The notes under the pieces: generated by a model | Seen by the model: only the letters and a program-made list of their open reading frames with translations | Told to the model about the DNA's origin: nothing | Database searches by the model: none | Part shown: piece by piece, positions 33,566 to 43,469 of the stretch | How the letters are laid out: every line of letters begins with the position of its first letter | How positions within the stretch are numbered: position 1 is the first letter of the stretch | Made by a program: the position numbers and the translations under genes | Origin: Streptomyces sp. 840.1 | GTDB lineage: Bacteria; Actinomycetota; Actinomycetes; Streptomycetales; Streptomycetaceae | DNA length: 64,000 nt | Direction: 5' to 3' | Assembly (NCBI RefSeq): GCF_003751445.1 | Contig: NZ_RJUU01000001.1 | Location: 625,001 to 689,000, forward strand

Positions 33566-33985
33566 ATGAGTGACCTGCTGGAACGACTTCGTGGACGCGG
33601 CTGGCGCATGACCGCACAGCGGCGCGTCGTGGCCGAGGTGCTCGACGGGGAGCATGTGCACCTGACAGCCGACGAGGTCCACGCACGGGCCGTCGACCGG
33701 CTGCCCGAGATCTCCCGGGCCACCGTCTACAACACGCTGGGCGAGATGGTGACGCTCGGTGAGGTCATCGAGGTCTCCACCGACCGCCGGGCCAAGCGTT
33801 ACGACCCGAACGCCCACCGCCCCCACCACCACCTGGTCTGCGCGAACTGCGGGGCCATCCGCGACGTGCACCCGGCGGGCGACCCGCTGGCGGACCTGCC
33901 GGCCGGCGAACGCTTCGGCTTCATGGTCTCCGGCGTCGAGATGACCTACCGGGGCATCTGCCCGAACTGCGCAGCGGCCGCCTGA
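33566..33985 (+). CDS. Fur-family peroxide regulator (CatR-like)
   Basis: A 139-residue Fur/PerR-type repressor. The winged helix carries TADEVHARAVDRLPEISRAT and TVYNTLGEMVTLGEV; the metal site carries HRPHHHLVCANCGAIRDV, and the second zinc-binding pair is CPNC at the C-terminus. Divergence from catalase matches S. coelicolor catR-catA, where the regulator senses peroxide and represses both genes. ATG at 33566 follows AGGATTG. A terminator follows at 34001-34031. Confidence 0.92.
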   Translation: MSDLLERLRGRGWRMTAQRRVVAEVLDGEHVHLTADEVHARAVDRLPEISRATVYNTLGEMVTLGEVIEVSTDRRAKRYDPNAHRPHHHLVCANCGAIRDVHPAGDPLADLPAGERFGFMVSGVEMTYRGICPNCAAAA

Positions 33986-34000
33986 CTTCACCCCTCCCCC

Positions 34001-34031
34001 AGCCCCGCACCGGACACTCCGGCGCGGGGCT
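34001..34031. terminator. Terminator after the Fur-family gene
   Basis: AGCCCCGC (34001-34008) pairs with GCGGGGCT (34024-34031), with an inner CCGGA/TCCGG extension, followed by TCTTC. Confidence 0.8.
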
Positions 34032-34161
34032 TCTTCGCATGCGCCCGCGCACTGACCCCCGCGCACCCCCTTCCCGAATCTGACGGGTCGTCATATCGTC
34101 ATCGGCGATCACCGCCGCCCCGCGGCGGCTCCGCACCTCGATTGCGTACGAGGAGAGACCC

Positions 34162-34980
34162 GTGGGAGACCCGCACCCGAACCCACCCCCCGCGCCACCG
34201 CCGTCCACCGACGCCCCCAAACTCCGCGCCCGCTCCCTCGCCCGCTCCTTCGGACGGGGAGCCAAGGCCCTGGCCGCCCTCGGGCCGGTCGATCTCGACA
34301 TCGTGCCGGGCGAGTTCGCCTGCATCGTCGGCCCGTCCGGCTGCGGCAAGTCCACCCTGCTCAGGATCGCGGCCGGACTGCTGCGGCCCAGCGCCGGCGA
34401 GCTGTCCATCCGTACGGCATCGCCCCGGCCCGCCGCGATGATCTTCCAGGACTACGGGATCTACGACTGGAAGACCGTCCTGGCCAACGTCCGCTTCGGC
34501 CTCGACATCCAGCGCGTCCCCCGCAAGGAGGCCGACGCCAGGGCGCACGACTGGCTGTCCCGGATCGGTCTCGCCGAATTCGCCGGCGCCTACCCGGCCG
34601 CGCTCTCGGGCGGGATGCGCCAGCGGGTCGCGATCGCCCGCGCACTCGCCGTCGAACCCGAGGTCCTGCTGATGGACGAGCCGTTCGCGGCGCTCGACGC
34701 CCAGCTGCGCACGATCCTCCAGGACGAGTTGCTGGAGCTCACCCAGACCACCCGCACCACCACCCTCTTCATCACCCACAGCCTGGAGGAGGCGATCGTG
34801 CTCGGGGACCGGGTGCTCGTGATGTCCGCCCGCCCCGGCCGGATCATCGCCGAGCACCGCCCGCCGTTCGAGCGGCCCCGCACCGGCGACATCCGCTCGA
34901 CACCGGAGTTCACCGCGCTGAAGAGCGAGTTGTGGGACCTGCTGCGCGGCGAGGTCCGCGGAGAGGCGGCCCTGGTATGA
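34162..34980 (+). CDS. ABC transporter ATPase (nitrate/sulfonate/taurine class)
   Basis: A 272-residue ATPase of the SsuB/TauB/ThiZ class. Walker A is GPSGCGKSTLL, the signature is LSGGMRQRVAIARALA, Walker B is VLLMDEPFAALDAQLR and the H-loop is FITHSLEEA. The N-terminus is Pro-rich. The GTG at 34162 follows AGGAGAG. It overlaps the permease gene by ATGA, and the three genes 34162-37027 form one operon. Substrate is not deducible from sequence. Confidence 0.92.
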   Translation: MGDPHPNPPPAPPPSTDAPKLRARSLARSFGRGAKALAALGPVDLDIVPGEFACIVGPSGCGKSTLLRIAAGLLRPSAGELSIRTASPRPAAMIFQDYGIYDWKTVLANVRFGLDIQRVPRKEADARAHDWLSRIGLAEFAGAYPAALSGGMRQRVAIARALAVEPEVLLMDEPFAALDAQLRTILQDELLELTQTTRTTTLFITHSLEEAIVLGDRVLVMSARPGRIIAEHRPPFERPRTGDIRSTPEFTALKSELWDLLRGEVRGEAALV

Positions 34981-35846
34981 GCACCGCCGTGAAGTCCGCG
35001 ACCACCGACGAGCAGGTGCTGGTCCGCAGGCCCGGCCCGCAGGAACTGCATCCGGTACGCACCCACCGCAGGCGCCGCACGCTCGAAATCGCGCTCGCCG
35101 TCGCCGTACCGCTGCTCCTGGTGCTGCTGTGGCAGCTGGCCGCCGCCAGGTCCTGGATCGACGACCGGGTCTATCCCGCGCCCTCCACCATCTTCGCGGA
35201 CGGCTGGGACCGGGCCGCCGACGGCGATCTGTGGCCCGACGTGTGGGCCACGCTCAAACGGGTCCTCGGCGGCTACGCGATCGGCACGGTCGCGGGCTAC
35301 GCGCTCGGCCTGCTGATGGGCTCGCTCGCCCTGGTGCGGGCGGCGCTGGAACCCTTGCTCGACGCCCTGTACGTCGTACCGAAACTGGCGCTGCTGCCGG
35401 TCTTCCTCAACATGTTCGGACTCGGTGAGGGGCCGCAGATCGCCCTGGTCGCCGCCACCGTCTTCTTCTTCGTCTGGATCTCGACCATGGCGGCCGTGCT
35501 CGCCGTCCCGGTCGGCCACCGGGACGCGGGGCAGGTCTTCGGCGCCTCGCCCTGGCAGATGTTCCGGCACGTGCTCCTGCCGGCCTCGCTGCCCGCGGTG
35601 CTGGTCGGCGCCCGGATCGCGGCCGGCGTTGCGGTGCTGGTCATCGTCGCCTCGGAGCAGATCGCGGCGGCCGACGGACTGGGCCATCTCATCTTCGACT
35701 CCCGGGCCCTGTTCCAGAACGACGTGATGTTCGTCGGCATCGTCTGTGTGGCGGTGCTCGGCGTCGTCTTCTCCGAAGTGGTCCGGATAGCGGGCCGGCT
35801 GCTCACCCCCTGGGCCCCGCGCGACCGGGGCCGCAGCCAGTCGTGA
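34977..35846 (+). CDS. ABC transporter permease (SsuC/TauC class)
   Basis: A 289-residue inner-membrane permease with about six spans. The EAA loop region is DAGQVFGASPWQMFRHVLLP, typical of the BPD_transp_1 SsuC/TauC branch. The ATG at 34977 overlaps the ATPase stop, so readings from upstream are not used. Its end overlaps the old reading of the binding-protein ORF by GTGA, but the binding protein probably starts 36 bases later. Confidence 0.92.
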   Translation: MSTAVKSATTDEQVLVRRPGPQELHPVRTHRRRRTLEIALAVAVPLLLVLLWQLAAARSWIDDRVYPAPSTIFADGWDRAADGDLWPDVWATLKRVLGGYAIGTVAGYALGLLMGSLALVRAALEPLLDALYVVPKLALLPVFLNMFGLGEGPQIALVAATVFFFVWISTMAAVLAVPVGHRDAGQVFGASPWQMFRHVLLPASLPAVLVGARIAAGVAVLVIVASEQIAAADGLGHLIFDSRALFQNDVMFVGIVCVAVLGVVFSEVVRIAGRLLTPWAPRDRGRSQS

Positions 35847-35878
35847 CCAGCAACCCTCGTTCCCCGTACGGAGGCACT

Positions 35879-37027
35879 GTGCGCACACGTACCCCCTTCA
35901 CCTGCACCGTCGTGCTCGTGGCGGCTTCGCTGCTCGGCGCCGCGGGCTGCGCCGGGAAGGACTCCCCGGGCGACGGCTCCGCCGGCTCCGCCGCACCCCG
36001 GACCGTCAAGCCCGTGGCGGGCTGCGGCGCCGGGAGCTGGACGGACCCCTCGGACCTCTCCCCCGACCGCAAACCCGCCCGCTGCGAGAAGGGGGCACCC
36101 GCGCCCCGGCCGCCGGCGAAGAAGCGGAAGATCGTCCTGGCCACCGGCACCCTGAGCGCGGAGTACGTGGCTCCGCTCCAGGTCGCGGTGGCCAAGGGCG
36201 AGTTCGCGAAGGAGGGCCTGGACGTCCAGCTGAAGGTGCTCCCCACCCCGGACGCCCTGCCCCTGCTCGCCAAGGGGGACGTCGACGCCCAGTGGGCGGC
36301 GCCGGAGGTCGCGGTGATGAACGGCATCAACGGCGGCTTCGACATCAAGTGGGTCGCGGGCAACTTCTCCCCCGACCCGGCCTCCAAGAGCGGCCTGTGG
36401 GTACGGCTCAAGGACGGCGAGAGCGCCGGTCACGTCGATATGGCGGGCCGGAAACTCGGCACGATGATCGGCAAGGGCTCGGTGATCGCCTACCCGATGG
36501 ACACCTCGCTGAAGAAGCACGGCGGCGGCCTAGACAAGATCAGCTTCCAGCAGCTCGGCTCCGCAGACGTGCTGACCGCCCTGCAGAACGGGGGCGTGGA
36601 CTCCGCCTGGCTGCTCGACCCGATCTGGCGCAAGGTGGACGGCGACAAGAAGTACGCCTTCCTCGGCGGCCAACCGGCCGGCGAACCGCTCGGCGGACTC
36701 CTGTTCGGCCCGAACCTGCTGAACGAGGACCCGGACGCGGGCGTCGCCTTCCTGCGGGCCTACATCCGGACGGTGAACACCTACTTCGCCGGCGACTACA
36801 AGTCCGACCCCGCCTTCGTCAGCGAGCTGGCGAAGCTGATGAAGACCGACGAGGCCACCCTGCGCTCGACCCCGTCGATGCGGATGGACTGGGAGATCCG
36901 CGCGGGCACCACGGACCGGGTGCAGAAGGCGTACGCCGACTCGGGCGTCGAGACGGGCACGCCGGTACCGGAGGACAAGGCCGTGGACCGGGCAATGTAC
37001 GGCGAGGCCGTGGGCCACAAGCCCTGA
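35879..37027 (+). CDS. ABC transporter substrate-binding lipoprotein
   Basis: A 382-residue exported lipoprotein. The signal peptide VRTRTPFTCTVVLVAASLLG leads to lipobox GAAGC with Cys near residue 25. The mature domain is NMT1/SsuA-like (LATGTLSAEYVAPLQVAVAK, then GEFAKEGLDVQLKVL). The GTG at 35879 follows GGAGG by four bases, better than the GTG at 35843 that overlaps the permease stop. Four Cys residues in the mature N-terminal region are unusual. The ligand could be a sulfonate, nitrate-type anion or thiamine precursor; it cannot be decided. Confidence 0.9.
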   Translation: MRTRTPFTCTVVLVAASLLGAAGCAGKDSPGDGSAGSAAPRTVKPVAGCGAGSWTDPSDLSPDRKPARCEKGAPAPRPPAKKRKIVLATGTLSAEYVAPLQVAVAKGEFAKEGLDVQLKVLPTPDALPLLAKGDVDAQWAAPEVAVMNGINGGFDIKWVAGNFSPDPASKSGLWVRLKDGESAGHVDMAGRKLGTMIGKGSVIAYPMDTSLKKHGGGLDKISFQQLGSADVLTALQNGGVDSAWLLDPIWRKVDGDKKYAFLGGQPAGEPLGGLLFGPNLLNEDPDAGVAFLRAYIRTVNTYFAGDYKSDPAFVSELAKLMKTDEATLRSTPSMRMDWEIRAGTTDRVQKAYADSGVETGTPVPEDKAVDRAMYGEAVGHKP

Positions 37028-37060
37028 GCGGGGCCCGTGCCGCACGGGACGGGAACATGC

Positions 37061-37098
37061 ACAGAGGGCCGGATCCCCGAAAGGATCCGGCCCTCTGT
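37061..37098. terminator. Terminator of the first initiator tRNA gene
   Basis: A perfect 16-base stem (37061-37076 with 37083-37098) lies just downstream of the minus-strand tRNA and also after the plus-strand binding-protein gene, so it can serve both. Confidence 0.9.
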
Positions 37099-37104
37099 CT
37101 TTAG

Positions 37105-37178
37105 TAGCGGGGACAGGATTTGAACCTGCGACCTCTGGGTTATGAGCCCAGCGAGCTACCGAGCTGCTCCACCCCGCG
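37105..37178 (-). tRNA. tRNA-fMet (initiator, CAU), copy 1
   Basis: A 74-base tRNA on the minus strand with anticodon CAT. Initiator features are a C1-T72 mismatch at the top of the acceptor stem and three consecutive G-C pairs in the anticodon stem (GGGCTCATAACCC). The 3' CCA is not encoded (CTA follows position 73). Sequence is identical to the copy at 39621-39694. The rest of the interval 37179-37352 contains only the intergenic repeat at 37284. Confidence 0.97.
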
Positions 37179-37283
37179 CCGTTGTGATCCCCACATTACG
37201 TCACCCCTCCGGACCAGCGCAAATCACTTCCCTGCCACGCCCCGCCCCACCGGGAACGCCCTGGAACCTCAGCCAGATCAAGG

Positions 37284-37305
37284 CCGTCCGGCGATCGAGG
37301 ACAAG
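37284..37305. repeat. Third copy of the intergenic repeat
   Basis: This 22-base segment is the reverse complement of the unit at 1898 with one difference. It lies between the first tRNA and the end of the Sel1-repeat gene. Confidence 0.7.
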
Positions 37306-37352
37306 GCGGGGCCGAAGGCGCCGCGCCCCCGAACCCCGCCACCGGCTCCCGC

Positions 37353-39407
37353 CTACGCGGTCAGCTCCTGGTGCAGCGCCTCACGCAACCGCGCGGCCCG
37401 CTCCGAGACCTCCGCCGGCCCCAGCTCCACCGCCCGCGCACACCACCGCTGCCCCTCGGTGAGCTCACCGCGGCGCGCGGCCAGCAGGGCCAGGCGCAGG
37501 GCCGCCCGCCCGTGCCCGTCGTTCGCGGCACGGCTCCACCACAGCGCCGCCTCGCGCTCACTGCCCTCGCGGGCGAGCAGCAGACCGAGGTTGAAGGCCC
37601 CGTTACGGCTGCCCGACTCGGCCGCCTCCCGGTACCAGCGGCCGGCGCTCTCCACATCGCCCCGGGACGCGGCGAGCATCCCGACGCGCACCTGGGCCCG
37701 GCGATGGCCCTGCTCGGCGGCGCGCTCGTACCACTCCTCGCACTCGGACTTCTCCGGCATCGGCTCACCCAGGGCGGGCGGGCCCGGCGGCGGCAGCCGC
37801 GAGTCCAGCACCCCGGCGAGCCGGAAGGCGGCCTCCGCGCTGCCACCACCGGCGGCGCAGCGCAGGTGGCGCTCCGCCTCCCGCTCCTCACCGTGGTGCA
37901 GCAGCGCCATGCCGACCTGCAGTGCGGCCTCGGTATGGCCGGCCGCCGCGGCCCGCTCGTACCAGAGCAGGGCGGCCCGGTCCTCGTCGCGCCCGGCGTG
38001 CAGGATGCCCAGGTTGAACGCGGCGTCGACACTGCCCGCCTCGGCGGCCTTGGAGAACCACGGCTCCGCACCGGTCGCGTCGCCCGCCTGGAGCAGCAGC
38101 ACGGCCAGCGCGTTGGCGGCCTCCCGGTGACCTGCGTACGCGGCGCGGCGGTACCACTGCTCGGCCTGCGCCGTACGGTCCTGGGCGGCGCAGAGCAGCC
38201 CCAGGTTGTACGCGCCGTTGACGTCACCGGCGTCCATGGCCGCGCGGTACCAGCGCTCGGCGGTTTGCTGCTCCCCGCGGGCGGCGTGCAGCGCACCGAG
38301 CGCGTTGGCGGCGTTGCCGTCACCCTCCTGTGCGGCGCGCAGCCACCACACGGCGGCGCTCTCCCGGTCGCCGGCGTCACGGAGCAGGAAGCCGAGCGCG
38401 CACGCGGCACGCGCCTCGCCCGCCTTGGCCGCGATGAGGTACCAGCGTCCGGCCTCCTTCAGCTCGCCGCGCTGCTCCAGGATGGCGCCGAGGTGCAGGG
38501 CGGCACGCCGGTGACCGCGCGCGGCGGCCTGGCGGTACCACTGCTCGGCCTCACCGACCCGGCCGGCTTCGGGGCCGGCGACCGGGCTGTCGTCCTTGCG
38601 CCCGGCCGGCCGGCCGGGGGCGGTGCCCGACTTGTCGTCCGCTGCGGTGCGGGGGCCGAGTCCGGGGCGGCCGAACGCGTCGTGTGCGTCGTCGGCCGCG
38701 TTGCGCTCCACCATGCGCGCCAGCCGGTAAGCGGCTTCGCGGTGCCCCTGCTCGGCGGCGGCACGCAGCCAGCGCTCGGCGCCGACGTCGCTGCGGTGCT
38801 CAAGGAGGTCGGCGAGGGCGTAGGCGCCCAGCGCGTGGCCCTGCTCGGCGGACTGGCGCAGCCAGTACTCGGCGCCGGGCTCGTCACCGCGCTCGCGGTA
38901 GTGGCGTCCCAGGGCGTGCGCGGCCGCGGCGGAGCCGGCGACGGCAGCGGTCCGCCACCAGTCGGCCGCCTCGTCCGGGTAGCCGCGCTGGTGCAACAGG
39001 ACGCCGAGGTTGTTCGCCGCCGCCCGGTCGCCGTCGGCGGTGGCAGCGCGCAGGTAGGCCTCGGCTCCGCTCAGGTCGCCCCGGCGCAGCAGCAGGGCAC
39101 CGAGGACGCTCATCGACGCGGTGTCCCCGGCGTCGGCGGCACGACGGTGACGCGCCTCGCTCTCGGCGTTGTCCGCACTCTCTGCGGTCTCCGCGCCCTC
39201 GGCGTGCTCCACGCCGTCCGCGGACTCTGCGGTCTCTGCACTTTCGACGGTCGCGGCACACTCCGCAGTCTCGGCGGTCTCGATGTAGTCGTTGTACCGT
39301 GCGGCGGCGGCAAATGCCACATCCAGCACGTTTTCTGCCGGATGGGCATGACGCTGACCAAACCGCCCTGTCTCCAACAGAGTTGCCCTGTCCCCCATAA
39401 ATACCAT
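37353..39407 (-). CDS. Sel1/TPR-repeat protein
   Basis: A 684-residue cytoplasmic protein built almost wholly of about 15 Sel1-like repeats of 35-36 residues (pattern A-x-x-LG-LL...AxxWYRxAAxxGHxxAA, for example AEQWYRQAAARGHRRAALHL), expected to be a protein-interaction solenoid. Residues about 42-85 form a low-complexity acidic stretch of AETAES-type repeats. The ATG at 39407 follows AGGTGG by seven bases; a second ATG lies three codons in. It sits between two identical initiator tRNA genes. No catalytic domain is visible and function is unknown. Confidence 0.88.
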   Translation of the reverse strand: MVFMGDRATLLETGRFGQRHAHPAENVLDVAFAAAARYNDYIETAETAECAATVESAETAESADGVEHAEGAETAESADNAESEARHRRAADAGDTASMSVLGALLLRRGDLSGAEAYLRAATADGDRAAANNLGVLLHQRGYPDEAADWWRTAAVAGSAAAAHALGRHYRERGDEPGAEYWLRQSAEQGHALGAYALADLLEHRSDVGAERWLRAAAEQGHREAAYRLARMVERNAADDAHDAFGRPGLGPRTAADDKSGTAPGRPAGRKDDSPVAGPEAGRVGEAEQWYRQAAARGHRRAALHLGAILEQRGELKEAGRWYLIAAKAGEARAACALGFLLRDAGDRESAAVWWLRAAQEGDGNAANALGALHAARGEQQTAERWYRAAMDAGDVNGAYNLGLLCAAQDRTAQAEQWYRRAAYAGHREAANALAVLLLQAGDATGAEPWFSKAAEAGSVDAAFNLGILHAGRDEDRAALLWYERAAAAGHTEAALQVGMALLHHGEEREAERHLRCAAGGGSAEAAFRLAGVLDSRLPPPGPPALGEPMPEKSECEEWYERAAEQGHRRAQVRVGMLAASRGDVESAGRWYREAAESGSRNGAFNLGLLLAREGSEREAALWWSRAANDGHGRAALRLALLAARRGELTEGQRWCARAVELGPAEVSERAARLREALHQELTA

Positions 39408-39576
39408 CGTCGCACCACCTGTAACCCGCGTACACCTGGTATATCGCGGCCAGCGAGGTCAATTCAGCGTTTTGTCGACTTGCCCACAGAGAGACAAGTC
39501 AAGCACGTCCCTGTCCAACTGCTGCCCCATGAACCGCACTTCACGCCGACTGTGCGAAAAAGTCACGACGACACGG

Positions 39577-39612
39577 CGAAGGCCCGGATCCTCGAAAGGA
39601 TCCGGGCCTTCG
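39577..39612. terminator. Terminator of the second initiator tRNA gene
   Basis: A perfect 15-base stem (39577-39591 with 39598-39612) lies 9 bases beyond the tRNA 3' end. The loop and arm sequence resemble the terminator of copy 1. The remainder of 39408-39576 shows only a weak GACTTG/CAAGTC inverted repeat (39477-39500). Confidence 0.9.
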
Positions 39613-39620
39613 TCTTTCAG

Positions 39621-39694
39621 TAGCGGGGACAGGATTTGAACCTGCGACCTCTGGGTTATGAGCCCAGCGAGCTACCGAGCTGCTCCACCCCGCG
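39621..39694 (-). tRNA. tRNA-fMet (initiator, CAU), copy 2
   Basis: Identical in all 74 positions to the copy at 37105-37178, with the same C1-T72 mismatch and GGG/CCC anticodon stem; CCA is not encoded. It is separated from copy 1 by the Sel1-repeat gene. Confidence 0.97.
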
Positions 39695-39746
39695 CCGTCG
39701 TGCTGAAACCGTACCACGGCGCGGAGGTGAAGCTTTACCGAGTCAC

Positions 39747-42743
39747 TCAGCCACCGCTGCCGGTGCTCGCCGGCTTGTCCGACGCGCCGGCCTTGTCACC
39801 GTCACCGGCCTTGTCACCCTTGTCGGTGCCGTCGGCCTTGTCACCCTGGCCCGCCTTGTCACCGTCGCCGGTACTGCCGGACTTGGGCTGGGCGGCCGCC
39901 GCACGCTCCAGGGCGTCCTGGAGATCCGTCTGGGCCTTGCCGTAGGCGGTCCAGTCCTGCTTCTTCAGGGCTGCCTCGCCTTCCGTGTAGGCCTTCTGGG
40001 CGTCCGCGATCGCCTTCTTCAGCGCGGCGTCGCCGGTGGCCGGCGGCTCCGTGGTGTCACCCGGTGGTCGCGTGTTCTCGGCCGGTGGCCGGCTCGTATC
40101 GGACTCGTCCACCCCGAAGACCGCGTTGAGCGCATCCCCGAGACTGTTCTCGAAGACGGTCTTCGACCCGTACGAGGCGGCGACCTTGCGCAGCAGCGGA
40201 TAGTTCTGGGTGCCACCGCGCGTGTACACCGGCTCGATGTAGAGGAAGCCCCCCTCGAGTGGCACCGTCAGCAGGTTGCCGTACTCGATGTCGGAGTCGG
40301 TGCCCTTCAGGTTTCTCACGAACTCGGCGACGTCGTCGTTGCCGTTGAGCTCACTCTGTACCTGGCCGGGGCCCTTCACCGTGGTGGTGACTCTGAGCAG
40401 TCTTATCGTGCCGTAGTCCTTGCTGGACGCGTCGGCGTCCACCGCCATGAACGCCCCCAGGTTGGGCCGCCCCTTGGGGGTGAGCGTCGTCGTCAGCGAG
40501 AACTTCTGGGCCTTCTGGTCCGGCATCTTGATGCTCAGGTAGTAGGGCGGGACGGCGCCGGACTCCTTGTTCGTCGGGTCGTCCGGGACCTGCCACGCGT
40601 CACTGCCGCTGTAGAACTGGGCGGGGTTCTCGACGTGGTAGCGGGTCAGCAGCTCGCGCTGCACCTTGAACAGGTCCTGCGGGTACCGCAGGTGATCCAT
40701 CAGGTCCTGCGGGATGTCCGCCCGGGGCTTCACGGTCCCGGGGAACGCCTTGCGCCAGGTCTTGAGGATCGGGTCCTCGGTGTCCCACTCGTAGAGCTTG
40801 ACCGTGCCGTCGTAGGCGTCGACGGTGGCCTTCACCGAGTTGCGGATGTAGTTGACCTGGTTCTGCTGGGCGACGACGGCGCGCTGGTTGGTGGTCAGCG
40901 AGTCGGCTGTGGTGTCACCCAGCGTCGTACGCGAGGCGTACGGGTAGCCGTTGGTCGTGGTGTACGCGTCGACGACCCACTGGATGCGGCCGTTGACCAC
41001 GGCCGGGTAGGCGTCGCCGTCGATGGTCAGCCAGGGAGCGACCGCCTCGACCCGCTCCTTGGGGGTGCGGTTGTACAGGATTCGCGAGCCGTCACCGATG
41101 GCTCCCGAGTACAGGATCTGCGGCTCGCTGAACGCTACCGCGTAGGCGGCGCGGTTGAACGCGCTGGAGAGACTGACCCCGCTCTTGCCCTTGTAGCTGG
41201 TGGTCTTCTCGCCGTCCTCCTCGTAGTCGAGCTCCTTCTGGGGCCCGCCGACGATGGAGTACTGCTCGGTCTTCTCGCCGTAGTAGATCTCCTGCTGGTA
41301 CTTGCCCAGCTCGCCGGTGGTCGGCAGGCCCGACTCGGTGAAGTCGGGAGATCCCTTCGGGTTCGTGCCGGTGGTGGTACCCCGCGCGGCGATCGCGCCG
41401 TAGCCGTGGGTGTAGGTGAAGTGGTCGTTGATCCAGTTGCGCTTGGGGATGCCCTGGAGGTTGAGCTCGCGCAGACCGATGACCGTGTCCTGCTCCTTGC
41501 CGGACTCGTCCTTGTAGCGGTCGACATCCAGCGTCTTGGGGAACTGGTAGTAGTTCCTCTTCTGCTGGAGCTGCTGGAAGGCCGGGGAGACGACGTTGGG
41601 GTCCATCACCCGGTAGCTGGCCGCCGCGTCCGCGCCGGCGCGGAGCTTCGTCTCGTCGTCCGTGGTGCTCTTGCCCGCGTAGTCGTCGACCTGTGCGTCG
41701 TCGATGTCGTAGGCGTCACGCGTGGCGTCGATGTTCTTCCGGATGAACGGGGCTTCCTTGGCCTGCTCGTTCGGCTGGACCTGGAACTTCTGCACGATCG
41801 CCGGGTAGAGCCCGCCGATCAGGATCGCGGAGAGGACCATGAGCCCGAAGCCGATCACCGGCAGCTGCCAGGTGCGGCGCCAGAGCGTCGCGAAGAACAG
41901 CACGGCGCAGATCGCGGCGATGCAGAACAGGATCGTCTTCGCCGGGAGGTAGGCGTTGGCGTCGACGTACCGCAGACCCGTCCAGTTGTCCGTGGCCTTG
42001 AAGTCGCTGGACTTCACGGCGAGCCCGTAGCGGTCCAGCCAGTACGCCACGGCCTTCAGCGCGACGAAGATGCCGAGCAGAACCGAGAGGTGACCGGTGG
42101 CCGCCCCCGTCGCCCGCGCGCCGGGGCTGGTGATGCGCAGCCCGCCGTACAGGTAGTGCGTCAGCGCGGCGGCGACCAGGGAGAGCACCGTGGCCGCGAA
42201 GCCGAAGCCCAGCAGGAAGCGGTACCAGGGCAGGTCGAAGGCGAAGAAGGACACGTCCAGATGGAACTGGGGGTCCTTCTGCCCGAACGACACGCCGTTC
42301 ACATACATCAGCCAGGTACGCCACTGGCCGGAGGACGACGCTCCGGCGATCAGCCCCACGAGCGCGGTGATCGCGAGCAGCACCCACTTCTTGTACGGGG
42401 CGAGGCCCATCCGGTAGCGGTCCAGGCTCTGCTGTTCCAGCGACATCGCGCTCAGCGGCGGCCGGAGCCGGTGCGCGAGCCAGATGTTCACGCCGACGGC
42501 GACGGCCATCAGCAGCCCGAAGACGAGGAACAGCCCGATCTTGGTCCACAGGGTGGTGGTGAAGACGGATGAATACGCGACCGATCTGTACCAGAGCCAG
42601 TCCGTCCAGAAGCCCGCGAACATGACGAACGCCATGGCGAGAATCGCCAGGACGCCCAGTGTCATGAGCAGGGTTCGGGCGCGCCGGGACGGGCGGCCGA
42701 CTCTGATCCGTGGCCCTGTCGGGCCTCCGCCGCGGTCCGGCAT
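39747..42743 (-). CDS. UPF0182 family large membrane protein
   Basis: A 998-residue protein conserved in actinobacteria, of unknown function. The first ~300 residues contain seven hydrophobic spans ([38 protein letters not shown] and others). A large extracytoplasmic domain of about 560 residues follows, with motifs such as [20 protein letters not shown] and [19 protein letters not shown] coiled Ala/Gln/Lys stretch and a Gly/Asp/Lys repeat tail ([20 protein letters not shown]) end the protein. The ATG at 42743 ([15 protein letters not shown]) matches homologues I recall, so the upstream extension is rejected. Divergent from the PPA1309-like gene. Confidence 0.93.
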   Translation of the reverse strand: MPDRGGGPTGPRIRVGRPSRRARTLLMTLGVLAILAMAFVMFAGFWTDWLWYRSVAYSSVFTTTLWTKIGLFLVFGLLMAVAVGVNIWLAHRLRPPLSAMSLEQQSLDRYRMGLAPYKKWVLLAITALVGLIAGASSSGQWRTWLMYVNGVSFGQKDPQFHLDVSFFAFDLPWYRFLLGFGFAATVLSLVAAALTHYLYGGLRITSPGARATGAATGHLSVLLGIFVALKAVAYWLDRYGLAVKSSDFKATDNWTGLRYVDANAYLPAKTILFCIAAICAVLFFATLWRRTWQLPVIGFGLMVLSAILIGGLYPAIVQKFQVQPNEQAKEAPFIRKNIDATRDAYDIDDAQVDDYAGKSTTDDETKLRAGADAAASYRVMDPNVVSPAFQQLQQKRNYYQFPKTLDVDRYKDESGKEQDTVIGLRELNLQGIPKRNWINDHFTYTHGYGAIAARGTTTGTNPKGSPDFTESGLPTTGELGKYQQEIYYGEKTEQYSIVGGPQKELDYEEDGEKTTSYKGKSGVSLSSAFNRAAYAVAFSEPQILYSGAIGDGSRILYNRTPKERVEAVAPWLTIDGDAYPAVVNGRIQWVVDAYTTTNGYPYASRTTLGDTTADSLTTNQRAVVAQQNQVNYIRNSVKATVDAYDGTVKLYEWDTEDPILKTWRKAFPGTVKPRADIPQDLMDHLRYPQDLFKVQRELLTRYHVENPAQFYSGSDAWQVPDDPTNKESGAVPPYYLSIKMPDQKAQKFSLTTTLTPKGRPNLGAFMAVDADASSKDYGTIRLLRVTTTVKGPGQVQSELNGNDDVAEFVRNLKGTDSDIEYGNLLTVPLEGGFLYIEPVYTRGGTQNYPLLRKVAASYGSKTVFENSLGDALNAVFGVDESDTSRPPAENTRPPGDTTEPPATGDAALKKAIADAQKAYTEGEAALKKQDWTAYGKAQTDLQDALERAAAAQPKSGSTGDGDKAGQGDKADGTDKGDKAGDGDKAGASDKPASTGSGG

Positions 42744-42870
42744 CTGGAAAGCCAACGTGCGCACCTCAAAGTTCGCGGTCGTGTTGAAGGGGCCCCGCGA
42801 TCGTAGAGCCCACCTATGCAACTTACTGAGGCTTTACCTAGTTCCCGTTCCCGGGGCAGAAGGAGGCAGG

Positions 42871-43440
42871 ATGTTGTCCATGTCCAACGTTTCCCCCTCA
42901 GGCCCTCCGATGGCCGCGAGCCCGCTCACCGTGGCGGTGCTCGAAATCGACGAATACATCTCCGGCCTCGGCTGGGACCAGCCCGCCCGGCTCTTCGCCC
43001 TCGTCGACACCGCCCGGCTGCGGGTCCAGGAGCCGGGCCTCGCCGCCCAGCTCGGCCTCGACGGCGACGGCTCGAAGGCCGCCGCACTCACCCCTATTGA
43101 GCAGGAGGAGCTTCCCGCAGGTACCGCGCTGGACGAGTTCCTAGCCACGATCGCCTGGCCGGACGCGGTGGTCGGGTGCGCGATGACGGTGGAGCGGCTG
43201 ATGCTGCCGCCGTCCGCCGAGGCCTCCGTCCCCGAAGGTCTCGACGACACCCAGCTGACCAAGTGGGTGGCCGGTCATCCGGACCGTCAGGAGGTGCGGA
43301 TGACCGTGGCCGTGCTGCGGGACGGCGCCCGGGAGTCGGCCGTACGGCTCCGGGAGAAGGACTCCCCGAACGAGGTGCTGACCGGTGCCGGTCTGGTGCC
43401 GGGGCTGGCCGAGGCACTGGCCGCGACCTTCGAGTCCTGA
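42871..43440 (+). CDS. PPA1309-like conserved actinobacterial protein
   Basis: A 189-residue soluble protein of the PPA1309 family, unknown function. Conserved stretches are DQPARLFALVDTARLR, LDEFLATIAWPDAVVGCAMT and REKDSPNEVLTGAGLVPGLA. ATG at 42871 follows AAGGAGG by four bases; a second ATG lies three codons in. It is divergent from UPF0182 and convergent with the PDZ protease, an arrangement that seems conserved among streptomycetes, suggesting a shared envelope or quality-control theme (inference). Confidence 0.88.
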   Translation: MLSMSNVSPSGPPMAASPLTVAVLEIDEYISGLGWDQPARLFALVDTARLRVQEPGLAAQLGLDGDGSKAAALTPIEQEELPAGTALDEFLATIAWPDAVVGCAMTVERLMLPPSAEASVPEGLDDTQLTKWVAGHPDRQEVRMTVAVLRDGARESAVRLREKDSPNEVLTGAGLVPGLAEALAATFES

Positions 43441-43469
43441 CCCGTCCGGTCCGCCGGAGCGGGGACCGG

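Noticed and set aside
37105..39694. Mobile element integrated at the initiator tRNA
   Set aside because: Two full tRNA copies could be attachment repeats, but no integrase, excisionase or transfer gene lies between them, only a Sel1-repeat gene of normal composition.
39636..42572. A 978-codon open frame opposite the UPF0182 gene
   Set aside because: Antisense shadow of the coding strand; no RBS and no domain pattern, and it begins inside a tRNA gene.
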